Source of the DNA: Clostridium sp. AM49-4BH
GTDB lineage: Bacteria > Bacillota > Clostridia > Lachnospirales > Lachnospiraceae
NCBI RefSeq assembly: GCF_003478335.1
Contig: NZ_QUFB01000015.1
Location: forward strand, 2,171-63,236
Length of the DNA: 61,066 nt
Direction of reading: 5' to 3'
Position numbers and translations under genes: made by a program. Each line of letters starts with the position of its first letter. Position 1 is the first letter of the stretch. Under the pieces are notes generated by a model. It was given only the letters and a program-made list of their open reading frames with translations, did not search any database and had not been told where the DNA came from. This document shows, in pieces, positions 36,738 through 46,988 of this stretch.

Positions 36738-36881
36738 GATACGACAAGATCGCGGCAGATTGTGTCTTTGTTCCGTAATTTGCATAGAATATGTTAGGGA
36801 TACCTTAACAATCCTAAAAAATACGATATTTTGTATGTTTGTATGTGCGATGAAGCTGCAGACGTACTTTGGAGGATATTT

Positions 36882-37076
36882 ATGCGATACTATCATTACG
36901 GAACTAAGCGGCATGAGAACGTACTGAAAGGAAGCGGAATGCCGCTGTCGGAACAGGCAGATGCTTTTTGCAGAGGCGACCGGGATCTGATCATTGAAGA
37001 CGATACAATTTATGAGATTGACAGAGAATGTCTTGGTTGTCGTCAGGAAAGGGTCAGAGCAGGTAAACGGGTCTGA
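36882..37076 (+). CDS. Small unknown protein (64 residues)
   Basis: 64 residues starting MRYYHYGTKRHENVLKG. It is charged, with two cysteines in ECLGCR near the C-terminus. No family is recognised. The ATG at 36882 has ggagg seven bases upstream, which supports translation. A terminator follows at 37153. Confidence 0.55.
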   Translation: MRYYHYGTKRHENVLKGSGMPLSEQADAFCRGDRDLIIEDDTIYEIDRECLGCRQERVRAGKRV

Positions 37077-37152
37077 ATTATATAGTGAAAAAGGACAGTT
37101 TTCTATAATGGGAACAGAGTGTGCTTTGCGCACTTTGTACGTCACCGCAAAA

Positions 37153-37186
37153 AAGGCTGACATTGGATGAATGTCAGCCTTCTTTC
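37153..37186 (+). terminator. Rho-independent terminator
   Basis: aaggctgacatt, loop ggatg, aatgtcagcctt, then tctttc: a perfect 12-bp stem after the small gene at 36882. The 3' tail is T-rich but mixed. Confidence 0.75.
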
Positions 37187-37189
37187 AAG

Positions 37190-37320
37190 CTGGTTGGTAA
37201 AGTCTGAGAGACAGCCCTAAGCTGCAATTGTCAGACTTAACTGTTCAGCCCTCACCTGCAGTACAAAGCATAGACTTTGTAATGGTTATCGGAGAGTGGA
37301 AGGGTTTGTGATGCAGTGCT
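37190..37320. other. Structured stretch downstream of the minus-strand Cys-rich gene
   Basis: No gene. The dyad aagtctga/tcagactt (about 37199-37233, enclosing cagc/gctg) and the small hairpin acaaag/ctttgt near 37262-37280 could form a terminator for the gene at 37321, but neither is followed by a long T run on the minus strand. Confidence 0.4.
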
Positions 37321-37521
37321 TTAGAAACCGCATCCGCAGCAGCAAAGAATAAGTATGATCCAGATGATGGAGCTGCAGCCGCTGTCTCCACAACCGCCGC
37401 CGAAACCACCAAATCCGTTGCCGTTACCACAGCAGCAGCACAGGAGCAAAAGGATAATGATCCAACTGCATCCGTTGTCATTTGAAGCGCATCCACAGTT
37501 TGTAGCTGCTAAATCACTCAT
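37321..37521 (-). CDS. Cysteine- and glycine-rich small hydrophobic protein (chorion HCB13-like)
   Basis: 66 residues: MSDLAATNCGC start, two hydrophobic stretches rich in I, L and C, and CGNGNGFGGFGGGCG in between. Annotation of Clostridia often calls this type 'chorion class high-cysteine HCB protein 13'. The role is unknown. The ATG at 37521 has ggagg seven bases upstream on the minus strand. Low-complexity sequence makes homology calls weak. Confidence 0.65.
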   Translation of the reverse strand: MSDLAATNCGCASNDNGCSWIIILLLLCCCCGNGNGFGGFGGGCGDSGCSSIIWIILILCCCGCGF

Positions 37522-37671
37522 AAGTCCTCCAATCTGTCGGAAGTGTTCCGACAGTAAAATATATTTACAGTGTTATCCTATGCGGAGGTGCTTGGACAGT
37601 TTCCAAAAATATAAAAAAGATTTTGTAGCTGTGCGTGAGACGTGCAGATACATAGAAAGGCATGGGTGTTT

Positions 37672-39074
37672 ATGATGTCAGATCGAAACGTAACAAAATA
37701 TTGCAAGCGGTTTCTTGCACTGTGTATTGTGACAGGATTATTGTTCACAACGACAGGATGTAGTGTGTTTGGACCAAAGCAAAAGCCGTACAAAACCTAT
37801 AAGCCGTCGGTGTCAGAAACGCCGGTGGCATCCGAACAGCCCGTTGTTAATTTATCGGAAGAACAAGCGGGAGAGTTTGCCAGACGTTATCTTGCGAAGA
37901 TGACGACCGAACAAAAGGTGGCACAGCTTTTCGTAGTTAAGTTAGAGGAACTGGATGGCTCACAGGGAGGATACTATGAATTTCGTAAATGCACGAAAGG
38001 GATGAAGACAACTTTAAGTCAGATCCCGGTAGGTGGTGTTGTGTTATTTTCGAGAAATATTTCCACTCGGAAGAAGACATCAAAACTCATCCAGAGATTA
38101 CAGGTCAACAGCCAGACACCGTTGTTTGTCACTGTAGATGAGGAAGGAGGCAGTGTTGCGCGTATTGCTTCTAACAAGAAAATGAAAACGACAAAATTCC
38201 CGACGGCAGAAAGCATTGGCAAGACGAAAGACGGGGAATACGTTTATAATATGGGAAGGACGATTGCCAGAGAGATACGGGCACTTGGATTCAATGTGAA
38301 TTTTGCGCCGGTTGCAGATGTTAAAACGAGTGATCTGAATACGGAAATCGGAGAACGTTCCTTTGGATCTGATCCCGGTAAAGTATCTGATATGGTAGCC
38401 GCTTTCGTACAAGGCAGTCAGGAGCGCGGGGTATGTGCGACGTAAAACATTTTCCGGGACAGGGATCTTCCGATGGAGATACGCATCAGGGAAGTGTTGA
38501 CATAGACAGCAGCATTTCCAAACTGCGTGATCTGGACTTCGTGCCGTTTAAGGCGGGAATTGATGCGGGGGCAGAGTTTGTTATGGTATCCCATATATCG
38601 GTCAGTCGTGTTACAGAGACGAAAGAGCCGGCTAGTATGTCGGAATTGATCATGAAGACGATCTTACGTGAAGAACTTGGCTTTTCGGGAATCGTGATCA
38701 CAGATGCTTTTGATATGGCTTCGATCACGGATAATTATACACCGGGTGAAGCTGCACTCCAATCTTTTATGGCTGGAGCAGATATTATTTTGATGCCGAA
38801 CGATCTGACACAGGCCTATCAGGCAATATTGAATGCGGTAAACAGCAAAAAAATTACGCAGAGCCGCTTAGATGAGTCGGTGATCCGTATTTTGACAACA
38901 AAATTTAAGCACGGTATTTTGACGCAAGAGGATCTGACGGTATGGGAACAGCCGACCGCAACACCGAGTGTTACACCGGCAGTTACTGCATCGCCAAAGG
39001 CAAAAAAAGGGAAAAAGAATAGGGAATCCGCAAAAACAATAAAAAAATCGACAAAAAATAAGTCGAAAAAGTAG
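37672..39074 (+). pseudogene. NagZ-like family 3 glycoside hydrolase lipoprotein, interrupted by a 1-base deletion
   Basis: Beta-N-acetylhexosaminidase-type protein of the GH3 family that removes GlcNAc from peptidoglycan fragments. A lipoprotein signal (FLALCIVTGLLFTTTGC, lipobox ending in Cys) shows membrane anchoring. The first frame gives FVTVDEEGGSVARI and FNVNFAPVADVKT. The second starts with the catalytic KHFPGQGSSDGDTHQG and contains GFSGIVITDAFDMASI with the GH3 nucleophile Asp. The frame breaks at 38442/38443: gcgacgtaaaacat should read gcgacggtaaaacat (one G lost). Joined length is about 468 residues. The tail is lysine-rich (NRESAKTIKKSTKNKSKK). The start is ATG 37672 or 37675. 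Confidence 0.87.
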
Positions 39075-39082
39075 TTGTCCCC

Positions 39083-39110
39083 TTGCTAGATTTTCAGAAA
39101 CAGTTATAAT
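39083..39110 (+). promoter_or_regulatory. Sigma-A type promoter of the purF-purB-purA operon
   Basis: ttgcta (39083-39088), a 16-base spacer and tataat (39105-39110), about 40 bases before purF. Confidence 0.65.
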
Positions 39111-39151
39111 GTTATTGGTGAAAGTATTCCATCCAAAAGAGGATAGACAGC

Positions 39152-40645
39152 ATGAAGGAGAACAAAATGATGTGTGACAGACAGAAAGAATGCCTCGCAT
39201 GCACCAACAGATCGTGTATGATGGCTGGCATTGAAGATCCGAAATTAGGAGAAGAATGTGGCGTATTTGGAATGTATGACATGGATGGCGGCGATGTTGC
39301 TTCGTCCATTTATTATGGACTGTTTTCGCTGCAGCACCGAGGACAGGAAAGCTGTGGTATCGCAGTGAGCCGTACAGACGGTGAGAAACGGAATTCCCAG
39401 ATGATCAAGGGAATGGGACTTGTCAACGAAGTATTTGATGCAGAGAAGTTAGAACAGCTTCATGGTGATATTGGCGTAGGGCATGTGCGTTATTCAACGG
39501 CTGGAGCCAGTATTCCGGAGAATACGCAGCCGTTGGTATTGAATTATATTAAAGGCACTCTGATGGTTGCACACAATGGTAATCTCGTTAATGCAGTTGA
39601 TCTGCGCAGAGAGTTGGAATTGATGGGAGCAATTTTTCATACCAGCATTGATTCTGAGGTGATCGCCTATTTGATCGCCCGTGAGAGATTGCATGTTGGA
39701 ACTGTGGAAGATGCGGTGAAGTTAGCGATGCAGAAGATCCGGGGTGCGTACTCGCTGGTGGTTGCCAGTCCGCGCAAAATGATCGGTGCGAGAGATCCGT
39801 TTGGATTCCACCCGCTTTGCATTGGTAAGCGGGATAATGCATACTTTTTCTCATCTGAAAGCTGTGCGTTGGACACAGTTGGTGCAGAATTTGTACGAGA
39901 TGTTGCACCGGGAGAGATCGTTACGATCACGCCGCAGGGAATACAGTCAGATCGCAGTATGGCTTCTGACAAATGCGCAAGATGTATTTTTGAATATATT
40001 TATTTTGCCAGACCGGATAGTTATATCGATGGGATATGTGTGCATTCCTCTCGATTGACAGCAGGAAAGATCCTGGCGCAGGAGCATCCGGTGGATGCGG
40101 ATATTGTCGTAGGTGTTCCGGAGTCCGGTAATGCAGCAGCGATGGGATATTCCATGGAGTCGGGAATCCCATATGGAACCGCATTTGTTAAGAACAGTTA
40201 TGTGGGACGAACCTTTATTAAGCCGAAACAGTCAGCTAGAGAGAGCAGTGTTATGGTGAAGCTAAATGCACTGCGCGAGGTAGTAAATGGCAAACGCGTG
40301 ATTATGATCGATGATTCGATCGTGCGAGGTACAACGAGTGCACGTATTGTAAAGATGATCCGCGATGCAGGTGCGAAAGAAGTGCATGTCCGCATCAGTT
40401 CACCGCCATTTATGTATCCATGCTATTTTGGTACGGATGTTCCATCCAGTGACCAGCTGATCGCTTATAATCATTCTGTAGAGGAAATCTGCGAGATGAT
40501 CGGTGCAGATTCTTTGGGGTATTTGGACAAAGAACGTTTGGCAGAATTGATCGACGGCGATGAGGGATACTGCCATGCATGTTTTACCGGTCAGTATCCA
40601 ATGGAACCACCAAAAGAGGATATTCGTGGTGAATATGACCACTAA
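39152..40645 (+). CDS. purF: Amidophosphoribosyltransferase
   Basis: 497 residues. It makes phosphoribosylamine from PRPP and glutamine. The Ntn nucleophile Cys is in GEECGVFG (residue 36), so 35 residues must be cut off. That propeptide is unusually rich in cysteine (residues 8, 14, 17 and 22: CDRQKEC.AC....C). The PRPP loop is VIMIDDSIVRGTTS, and the late cysteines in YCHACFTGQYP are those of the iron-sulfur type PurF. A second start, ATG 39167, has a stronger ribosome site (aaggag) and would still include the cysteines. It is the first gene of an operon with purB and purA. Confidence 0.95.
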   Translation: MKENKMMCDRQKECLACTNRSCMMAGIEDPKLGEECGVFGMYDMDGGDVASSIYYGLFSLQHRGQESCGIAVSRTDGEKRNSQMIKGMGLVNEVFDAEKLEQLHGDIGVGHVRYSTAGASIPENTQPLVLNYIKGTLMVAHNGNLVNAVDLRRELELMGAIFHTSIDSEVIAYLIARERLHVGTVEDAVKLAMQKIRGAYSLVVASPRKMIGARDPFGFHPLCIGKRDNAYFFSSESCALDTVGAEFVRDVAPGEIVTITPQGIQSDRSMASDKCARCIFEYIYFARPDSYIDGICVHSSRLTAGKILAQEHPVDADIVVGVPESGNAAAMGYSMESGIPYGTAFVKNSYVGRTFIKPKQSARESSVMVKLNALREVVNGKRVIMIDDSIVRGTTSARIVKMIRDAGAKEVHVRISSPPFMYPCYFGTDVPSSDQLIAYNHSVEEICEMIGADSLGYLDKERLAELIDGDEGYCHACFTGQYPMEPPKEDIRGEYDH

Positions 40646-40674
40646 AATAAATTATCAACGAAAAGAGGAGAATT

Positions 40675-42129
40675 ATGAGCACAGATAAGTACACAAGCCC
40701 ATTGTCAGAGCGTTATGCAAGTAAGGAGATGCAGTATATCTTTTCTCCGGATAAAAAGTTTAAAACTTGGAGAAAATTATGGATTGCATTAGCGGAAGCA
40801 GAAAACGAGCTTGGACTCAAAAACGAGCAGGGCGGTCCGGCGGTGACGACGGAACAGATCGAGGAGTTAAAGGCACATGCAGAGGATATTAACTATGATG
40901 TTGCCAAAGAAAGAGAAAAGCTGGTTCGTCATGATGTTATGAGTCATGTCTATGCCTATGGACAGCAGTGCCCGAAAGCAGCAGGAATTATTCATTTGGG
41001 AGCAACTTCCTGCTATGTAGGAGACAATACGGACGTTATTATTATGACAGAGGCGTTACAGCTTGTGAAAAATAAATTAGTCAATGTTATTGATGAGCTG
41101 GCAAAGTTCGCTATGAAGTATAAGGATCTTCCGACGCTTGCTTTTACCCATTTTCAGCCGGCACAGCCGACAACAGTTGGTAAACGTGCAACCTTGTGGC
41201 TTCAGGAATTTATGATGGATCTGGAAGATGTGGATTATGTACTGTCTACGATGAAATTGCTCGGTTCCAAGGGAACGACAGGTACACAGGCAAGTTTTAT
41301 GGAGTTGTTTGACGGCGATGAGGAGAAAGTAAAGAAATTGGATCATTTGATCGCAGAGAAGATGGGATTCAAGTCCTGCTTCCCGGTATCCGGCCAAACA
41401 TATTCCCGTAAGTTAGATACACGTGTGGCAAATGTTTTGGCAGGAATCGCTGCAAGTGCACACAAGTTCTCCAATGACATTCGTTTGTTACAGCATTTAA
41501 AGGAGATCGAGGAGCCGTTTGAGAAGAATCAGATCGGATCTTCTGCTATGGCCTACAAGAGAAATCCAATGAGAAGTGAGCGCATTGCTTCTTTGTCACG
41601 TTATGTGATGGCAGATGTTACGAATACCATGTTTACATCAGCTTGCCAGTGGTTTGAGCGTACTTTGGATGATTCTGCAAATAAGAGAATTAGTATTCCG
41701 GAGGGATTTTTGGCAACAGATGGTATTTTGGATCTGCTTTTGAATGTCGTAGATGGATTGGTCGTATACGATAAGGTTATTGAGAGAAGACTGATGTCAG
41801 AACTTCCATTTATGGCTACTGAGAATATTATGATGGATGCAGTGAAGGCGGGTGGCAATCGCCAGGAGCTTCATGAGAAGATCCGTACGCTTTCCATGGA
41901 AGCAGGGCGTAATGTGAAGGAACTTGGTAAGGAGAATAATCTGTTAGAGCTGATCGCAGCAGATGAAGAGTTCCCAATGGGTATCGATGAGCTCAAAGAG
42001 GCTATGAAACCGGAGAAATATGTAGGTCGTTCGGTTTCCCAGGTGAAGGAGTTTATCGAAGAGGTTGTACAGCCTGTTCTTGATGCCAATAAGGACATTC
42101 TTGGCATGAAGGCAGAAATTAATGTATAA
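40675..42129 (+). CDS. purB: Adenylosuccinate lyase
   Basis: 484 residues of the fumarase/aspartase superfamily. It acts twice in purine synthesis, on SAICAR and on adenylosuccinate. The signature [15 protein letters not shown] and the upstream [31 protein letters not shown] and [10 protein letters not shown] blocks match the family. It follows purF by 29 bases and precedes purA by 26 with a good ribosome site. Confidence 0.96.
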   Translation: MSTDKYTSPLSERYASKEMQYIFSPDKKFKTWRKLWIALAEAENELGLKNEQGGPAVTTEQIEELKAHAEDINYDVAKEREKLVRHDVMSHVYAYGQQCPKAAGIIHLGATSCYVGDNTDVIIMTEALQLVKNKLVNVIDELAKFAMKYKDLPTLAFTHFQPAQPTTVGKRATLWLQEFMMDLEDVDYVLSTMKLLGSKGTTGTQASFMELFDGDEEKVKKLDHLIAEKMGFKSCFPVSGQTYSRKLDTRVANVLAGIAASAHKFSNDIRLLQHLKEIEEPFEKNQIGSSAMAYKRNPMRSERIASLSRYVMADVTNTMFTSACQWFERTLDDSANKRISIPEGFLATDGILDLLLNVVDGLVVYDKVIERRLMSELPFMATENIMMDAVKAGGNRQELHEKIRTLSMEAGRNVKELGKENNLLELIAADEEFPMGIDELKEAMKPEKYVGRSVSQVKEFIEEVVQPVLDANKDILGMKAEINV

Positions 42130-42155
42130 AGCAGCAAAGGCAAGGAGGAAAACAA

Positions 42156-43442
42156 ATGGTAACAGCGATTGTAGGTGCAAACTGGGGTGACGAAGGAAAA
42201 GGAAAGATTACCGATATGTTGGGAGAGGAGTCCGATATTATCGTGCGCTTCCAAGGCGGTAGTAATGCAGGCCATACGATTATCAATGATTATGGTAAAT
42301 TTGCATTGCACTTATTACCATCGGGTGTTTTTTATGATCACACGACAAGTATTATTGGTAATGGTGTTGCACTTAATATTCCCTATCTTTTCAATGAGAT
42401 CAATGAGATTGTGAAGCGTGGTGTACCAAAGCCAAAGATTTTAGTATCAGATCGTGCACAGATCTTAATGCCATATCACATTGCCTTTGATCAGTATGAA
42501 GAGGAACGTCTTGGAAAGGCTTCCTTTGGCTCTACCAAATCAGGCATTGCTCCGTTCTATTCTGATAAATATGCTAAGATCGGCATTCAGGTATCTGAGT
42601 TGTTTGCCGATGATGAGGTTTTGAGAGATAAAGTAAATCGAATCTGCGAGCAGAAGAACGTCATTTTGAAGTATTTGTATAATAAGCCGGAACTCAAGCC
42701 GGACGAGCTTATAGCTACACTGCATGAGTATCGTGATATGATAGCTCCGTATGTATGCAATGTATCAGCATATTTAAGGGAAGCGATCAAAGAGGGCAAG
42801 AATATCCTGTTAGAGGGGCAGCTTGGTTCTTTGAAAGATCCGGATCACGGTATTTATCCAATGGTTACTTCTTCTTCTACATTGGCAGCTTATGGTGCGA
42901 TCGGCGCAGGTATTCCGCCATATGAGATCAAGCGCATTGTCACGGTTGTAAAAGCATACTCCAGCGCAGTAGGTGCCGGCGAGTTTGTCAGCGAGATTTT
43001 AGACGAAGAGGAAGCTTCAAAGCTTCGTAATCACGGTGGTGATGGCGGAGAATATGGTGCTACGACAGGAAGACCACGCCGTATGGGCTGGTTTGATGCA
43101 GTAGCAAGCCGTTATGGCTGCCAGATTCAGGGTGCTACCGATGTAGTATTAACGGTGTTAGACTGCTTAGGATATCTCAAAGAGATTCCGGTATGTGTTG
43201 GCTATGAGATCGATGGGGAAGTAGTCAAAGAGTTCCCTGTTACGGCTAAGCTTGCGAAAGCAAAACCAGTGTATGAAGTGCTTCCGGGATGGGCATGTGA
43301 TATCTCCGGCATCAAAGAGTATGATAAGCTTCCGGAAAATTGCAGAAAATATATTGAGTTTATTGAAAAAGAACTTGGTGTACCGATCACAATGGTATCT
43401 AACGGACCAAAGCGTACCGATATTATTTACCGCAACAAGTAA
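42156..43442 (+). CDS. purA: Adenylosuccinate synthetase
   Basis: 428 residues. The GTP-binding start GANWGDEGKGKITD, FQGGSNAGHTI, LLEGQLGSL and the EYGATTGRPRRMGWFD segment mark the enzyme that joins IMP and aspartate with GTP. A strong hairpin without a T run (gggcaaaac/gaat/gttttgccc, 43470-43491) follows before the next gene. Confidence 0.97.
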   Translation: MVTAIVGANWGDEGKGKITDMLGEESDIIVRFQGGSNAGHTIINDYGKFALHLLPSGVFYDHTTSIIGNGVALNIPYLFNEINEIVKRGVPKPKILVSDRAQILMPYHIAFDQYEEERLGKASFGSTKSGIAPFYSDKYAKIGIQVSELFADDEVLRDKVNRICEQKNVILKYLYNKPELKPDELIATLHEYRDMIAPYVCNVSAYLREAIKEGKNILLEGQLGSLKDPDHGIYPMVTSSSTLAAYGAIGAGIPPYEIKRIVTVVKAYSSAVGAGEFVSEILDEEEASKLRNHGGDGGEYGATTGRPRRMGWFDAVASRYGCQIQGATDVVLTVLDCLGYLKEIPVCVGYEIDGEVVKEFPVTAKLAKAKPVYEVLPGWACDISGIKEYDKLPENCRKYIEFIEKELGVPITMVSNGPKRTDIIYRNK

Positions 43443-43469
43443 AATATTTACCGTAAAGGGCATAGGGAG

Positions 43470-43491
43470 GGGCAAAACGAATGTTTTGCCC
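43470..43491 (+). other. Hairpin between purA and the pseudo-PBP gene
   Basis: gggcaaaac, gaat loop, gttttgccc: a perfect 9-bp stem. No T run follows, so it may be a processing or stability element rather than a terminator. Confidence 0.5.
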
Positions 43492-43527
43492 TTCCGACTA
43501 TAAGCAGGTGAAGAGGAAACAGGATTC

Positions 43528-46080
43528 ATGAATTATAGTGAGCAGGAGTTGACGAAAAAACAGAATATGCTGTTAGATACCCGGATCAAATGGAAAAATC
43601 GACTCCGGGTTAGTTCACGTATAGCGGTAATTGTATTGTTGATCGCATTTCTTTTACTACAGCTTTTTTGTGTGGCGGGTGTGGTTAAGGGCGTATCGGA
43701 CAGTGCACCGAGTCTGAGTAAACTCGATCTGTTGGCAAAAGGAACGGGAGCGGTGATCTATGATGAGGGTGGCAATGAGCTGCAGACGTTAAGCACGTCT
43801 AGTGAGCAGAAAGAGTATGTAAAACTTGATAAAATACCGGCTTGCGTGCAATATGCATTTGTTGCAGCGGTAGACAGCCGTTTTTATGAGCATAAGGGTG
43901 TGGATCTGTCAGCAATCTTTCAGGAATTTGTTGATGATCTTTCTGAAAAAGATCAGGTAAAAAGTACCAGTACGATCACGCAGCAGCTCCTTCGAAATCA
44001 AGTGATCTGGAAAGGAAATGGCAGCTCTGTATACGAAAAGATTACGAGAAAAATTCAGGAGCAGTATTTGGCAGTGCAGCTTGAGCAAAAGCTGGATAAA
44101 GAACAGATTTTAGAATACTATTTAAATACAATTAATTTGGGACAAAACGCAATTGGAGTGCAAAATGCTTCCATGCGATATTTTAATAAAGATATTTCGC
44201 AGCTTTCGATATCGGAGGCGGCAGTTTTGGCAGGAACACAGCAGAATCCAACAGATGATAATCCGATCACCAATCCGGAAAATAATAGCGAACAGCGCAA
44301 AAAAGTGTTAAAGGCGATGTTGGATCAAAATTATATTTCAGAAGAGGATTATGAAGATGCATTAGGAGATGATGTATATACCCGTGTGCAGACAACAAAC
44401 CAAAAGAAAAGCAATGACAGCGAGAGTGGTAATTCCTATTATGTAGATGCGGTCATTGACAATGTTTTTGAGGACCTGAAAGAAAAATTAGGATATACGG
44501 AAACGCAGGCATACAATGCGTTATATCGCGATGGTTTGCGTATATATTCTTGCCAAGATGAAGAGCTGCAGTCAATCTGTGATAAAGTGATTGGTAATGA
44601 TGCGAACTATCCAACCGGAACGCCGTCATATCTGACATATCATTTGGCGGTCGAGGGACCGGACGGGACCGTGACAGAGTATACCGAGCTGGATCTGCAA
44701 CAGTTTTATATACAGTCCGGCAAAGAAATTACATTATATTTTGATAATGAACAAAAAGCAAAGCATATGATTGCAAAATTCCGTAAGGCAATGACGCTTG
44801 GCGGGGCCAAAACAAAAGAAGAGACAATCCGTCTGGTAAAACAGCCGCAAGCATCCTTTGTGCTTATGGAACAGGGAACCGGCAAAGTTCGCGCTATTGT
44901 GGGTGGTCGTGGAGGAAAGACTTCCTCACGCACGTTGAATAGAGCTACTTCTTCCGTGCGCCAGCCGGGAACCGTACTTAGTACTTTGGCAGCCTATCTT
45001 CCGGCACTTGACACGTGTGGAATGACACTTGGTACTGTGGTGGAGGATGCACCGTATCGTTATACGGATACAGATCATATGGTGCAAAATACGGCAAAGG
45101 AATATGGGGGATTGACGACGATACGGGACGGACTGGCAAATTCTGTGAACACTGTGACAGCGCGTATTTTTGAGAAAGTCACGGCTGAAACGGGATTTGA
45201 TTATCTGAAGCAAATGCGTTTTTCTACGTTAGTAGATGCCCGCAAAGATGATGATGGAGTAACCAGCACAGATATTAAGTTGTCTGCCGGATTGGGGGAA
45301 CTGACGGATGGAGTTACCAATCTGGAGTTGACAGCAGCGTATGCAAGCATTGCGGACGGCGGAGTGTATCGTGAACCAACCTTTTATACCAAAGTAGTAG
45401 ATGAGGATGGTAATGTATTGTTAAGCAGTGATTCTTCGCAGACAAGAGTGATGAAGGCTTCGACATCATGGATGTTAACGGATGTGCTGCAGGAAACCTT
45501 AGAGAGTGGGGATGGCAGACAGGCAGCTTTCGATGATCAAAAGATGGCGGTAGCAGGCAAGAATGGTGCTTCGAAAGAAAATTATGATTTTTGGTTCGAG
45601 GGATTTACGCCATATTATACAGCTGGAATCTGGACCGGTTATGATGGAACTGCCAAACAGGATAATACGTACTATTACCAGAAGATATGGAAAAAGATCA
45701 TGACCCGGGTACACAAAGCTAAAGCATGTGAGGCAAAGAAGTTTGCTAAACCGGATGATATTATTTCAGTAAAGATATGTACAAAATGTGGCAATCTGGC
45801 AGTTCCCGGATTATGTGAGAATGCTATGGGCGGTTCGACCGTGCGCAAAGAGTATTTTGCAAAGGGAACACAGCCTTTACAAAATTGTTCTTGTCATGTG
45901 AAGTACAAGATATGTAAGAAGTCCGGAAAGGCAGCTGCAGCCGGTTGCCCGGATAAAGATTGCGAATATAAGGTATACCTCAAGAAAGAAGATGATCTGG
46001 GAACGAAAGATGCGCCGTATCTTGTTCCAAAGACGATAGGGGATACTTGTAAGCTGCATGCAGAGAATGAAAAGCAATGA
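43528..46080 (+). CDS. Class A penicillin-binding protein-like pseudoenzyme
   Basis: 850 residues with the full class A layout: short cytosolic N-terminus, one membrane helix (about residues 29-56), a GT51 transglycosylase domain (about 80-270) and a transpeptidase domain (about 420-720). The active sites are altered. In the GT51 block the usual E-D-xx-F is A114-V115-D116-S-R-F, so the first catalytic Glu is Val. The GaSTITQQ loop is STSTITQQ (146-153). The transpeptidase S-x-x-K is T482-V-L-S485, lacking both the Ser nucleophile and the Lys; SxN is intact (539-541); K-T-G-T is K678-N-G-A. The fold is otherwise kept, so it may be a scaffold. The C-terminal region has many Cys (CTKCGN, CSCHVKYKIC, CPDKDC). 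Confidence 0.8.
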   Translation: MNYSEQELTKKQNMLLDTRIKWKNRLRVSSRIAVIVLLIAFLLLQLFCVAGVVKGVSDSAPSLSKLDLLAKGTGAVIYDEGGNELQTLSTSSEQKEYVKLDKIPACVQYAFVAAVDSRFYEHKGVDLSAIFQEFVDDLSEKDQVKSTSTITQQLLRNQVIWKGNGSSVYEKITRKIQEQYLAVQLEQKLDKEQILEYYLNTINLGQNAIGVQNASMRYFNKDISQLSISEAAVLAGTQQNPTDDNPITNPENNSEQRKKVLKAMLDQNYISEEDYEDALGDDVYTRVQTTNQKKSNDSESGNSYYVDAVIDNVFEDLKEKLGYTETQAYNALYRDGLRIYSCQDEELQSICDKVIGNDANYPTGTPSYLTYHLAVEGPDGTVTEYTELDLQQFYIQSGKEITLYFDNEQKAKHMIAKFRKAMTLGGAKTKEETIRLVKQPQASFVLMEQGTGKVRAIVGGRGGKTSSRTLNRATSSVRQPGTVLSTLAAYLPALDTCGMTLGTVVEDAPYRYTDTDHMVQNTAKEYGGLTTIRDGLANSVNTVTARIFEKVTAETGFDYLKQMRFSTLVDARKDDDGVTSTDIKLSAGLGELTDGVTNLELTAAYASIADGGVYREPTFYTKVVDEDGNVLLSSDSSQTRVMKASTSWMLTDVLQETLESGDGRQAAFDDQKMAVAGKNGASKENYDFWFEGFTPYYTAGIWTGYDGTAKQDNTYYYQKIWKKIMTRVHKAKACEAKKFAKPDDIISVKICTKCGNLAVPGLCENAMGGSTVRKEYFAKGTQPLQNCSCHVKYKICKKSGKAAAAGCPDKDCEYKVYLKKEDDLGTKDAPYLVPKTIGDTCKLHAENEKQ

Positions 46081-46100
46081 TAGTAGCATGGAGGAATGGA

Positions 46101-46988
46101 ATGCATCGTTTTTTAAGAGCAATCGGTTTTAGCAAACAATATAGCAAACAAGAGATCGATCAGTTGCTTGGGTATGTGATGAATGAGCCGGATTATCATA
46201 CAATAATAAAGAGTGGAAAAACTAAATATGTAGAAATTAGAAGACAAACGGGTAAAAAGACAGGCATCGTAATCTGTGGCGAATATGATCAGGTAGGTTT
46301 TTTTCATGTAAAGCACTATTTTCCATACGTTTTTAGTGATGTTTTTACAGCCTTGGAGGATGTTGTCGTAAACAAACGTGTAGATACGGATGCATATACC
46401 GGCATGTGTGATGATGTTCGTATTGGTATATCATTGATCTTTTACTTGCAAAATGCTGCAGATTATCTGCGATTAGGTTGTGAAGACAACACTCCGCACC
46501 GAGCTAAGATTTCCTTTTCGGGTTTGTCATTAGGCGGCAAGATTATATTAGGTGTGTATCGATCAAATACTTCTCAAATACAGAAAATGTGTGAAGGACA
46601 TGAGAAACAGGAACTGATCAAGCAGGCAAAAGAAGGAGATCAAGATGCCATTGACAGTTTAACCTTAGATGAGATGGATCTGAGTTCACAGATACGCCGC
46701 CGCATAAAAACTGAAGATCTGTATAGCATTGTAGAGACAACATTTGTGCCTTACGGCTCAGAATCGGACAATTATATGGTGATCGGTACGATCATCAATT
46801 GGACCAGCGTATCCAATCAATACACCGGAGAGCAGATCGTGCTCTTGCAGATCAATTGTAATGATCTGCTGATCACGATCAGTATTCACAGGGACGATCT
46901 GATGGGAGAACCGATTCTCGGTGCCAGATTTAAGGGCATTGTCTGGATGCAGGGAAATGCAGATTATGACAGTCCGGATAAGTTATAG
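46101..46988 (+). CDS. DUF3881-like protein
   Basis: 295 residues beginning MHRFLRAIGFSKQYSKQEIDQL, as in a conserved protein family of unknown function seen in Lachnospiraceae. There is no signal peptide, so it is cytosolic. The sequence has no catalytic motif I recognise. The ATG at 46101 is six bases after ggagg; the longer frame from 46077 would overlap the previous gene by 4 bases. It follows the pseudo-PBP by 20 bases, so the two may be co-transcribed. Confidence 0.75.
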   Translation: MHRFLRAIGFSKQYSKQEIDQLLGYVMNEPDYHTIIKSGKTKYVEIRRQTGKKTGIVICGEYDQVGFFHVKHYFPYVFSDVFTALEDVVVNKRVDTDAYTGMCDDVRIGISLIFYLQNAADYLRLGCEDNTPHRAKISFSGLSLGGKIILGVYRSNTSQIQKMCEGHEKQELIKQAKEGDQDAIDSLTLDEMDLSSQIRRRIKTEDLYSIVETTFVPYGSESDNYMVIGTIINWTSVSNQYTGEQIVLLQINCNDLLITISIHRDDLMGEPILGARFKGIVWMQGNADYDSPDKL

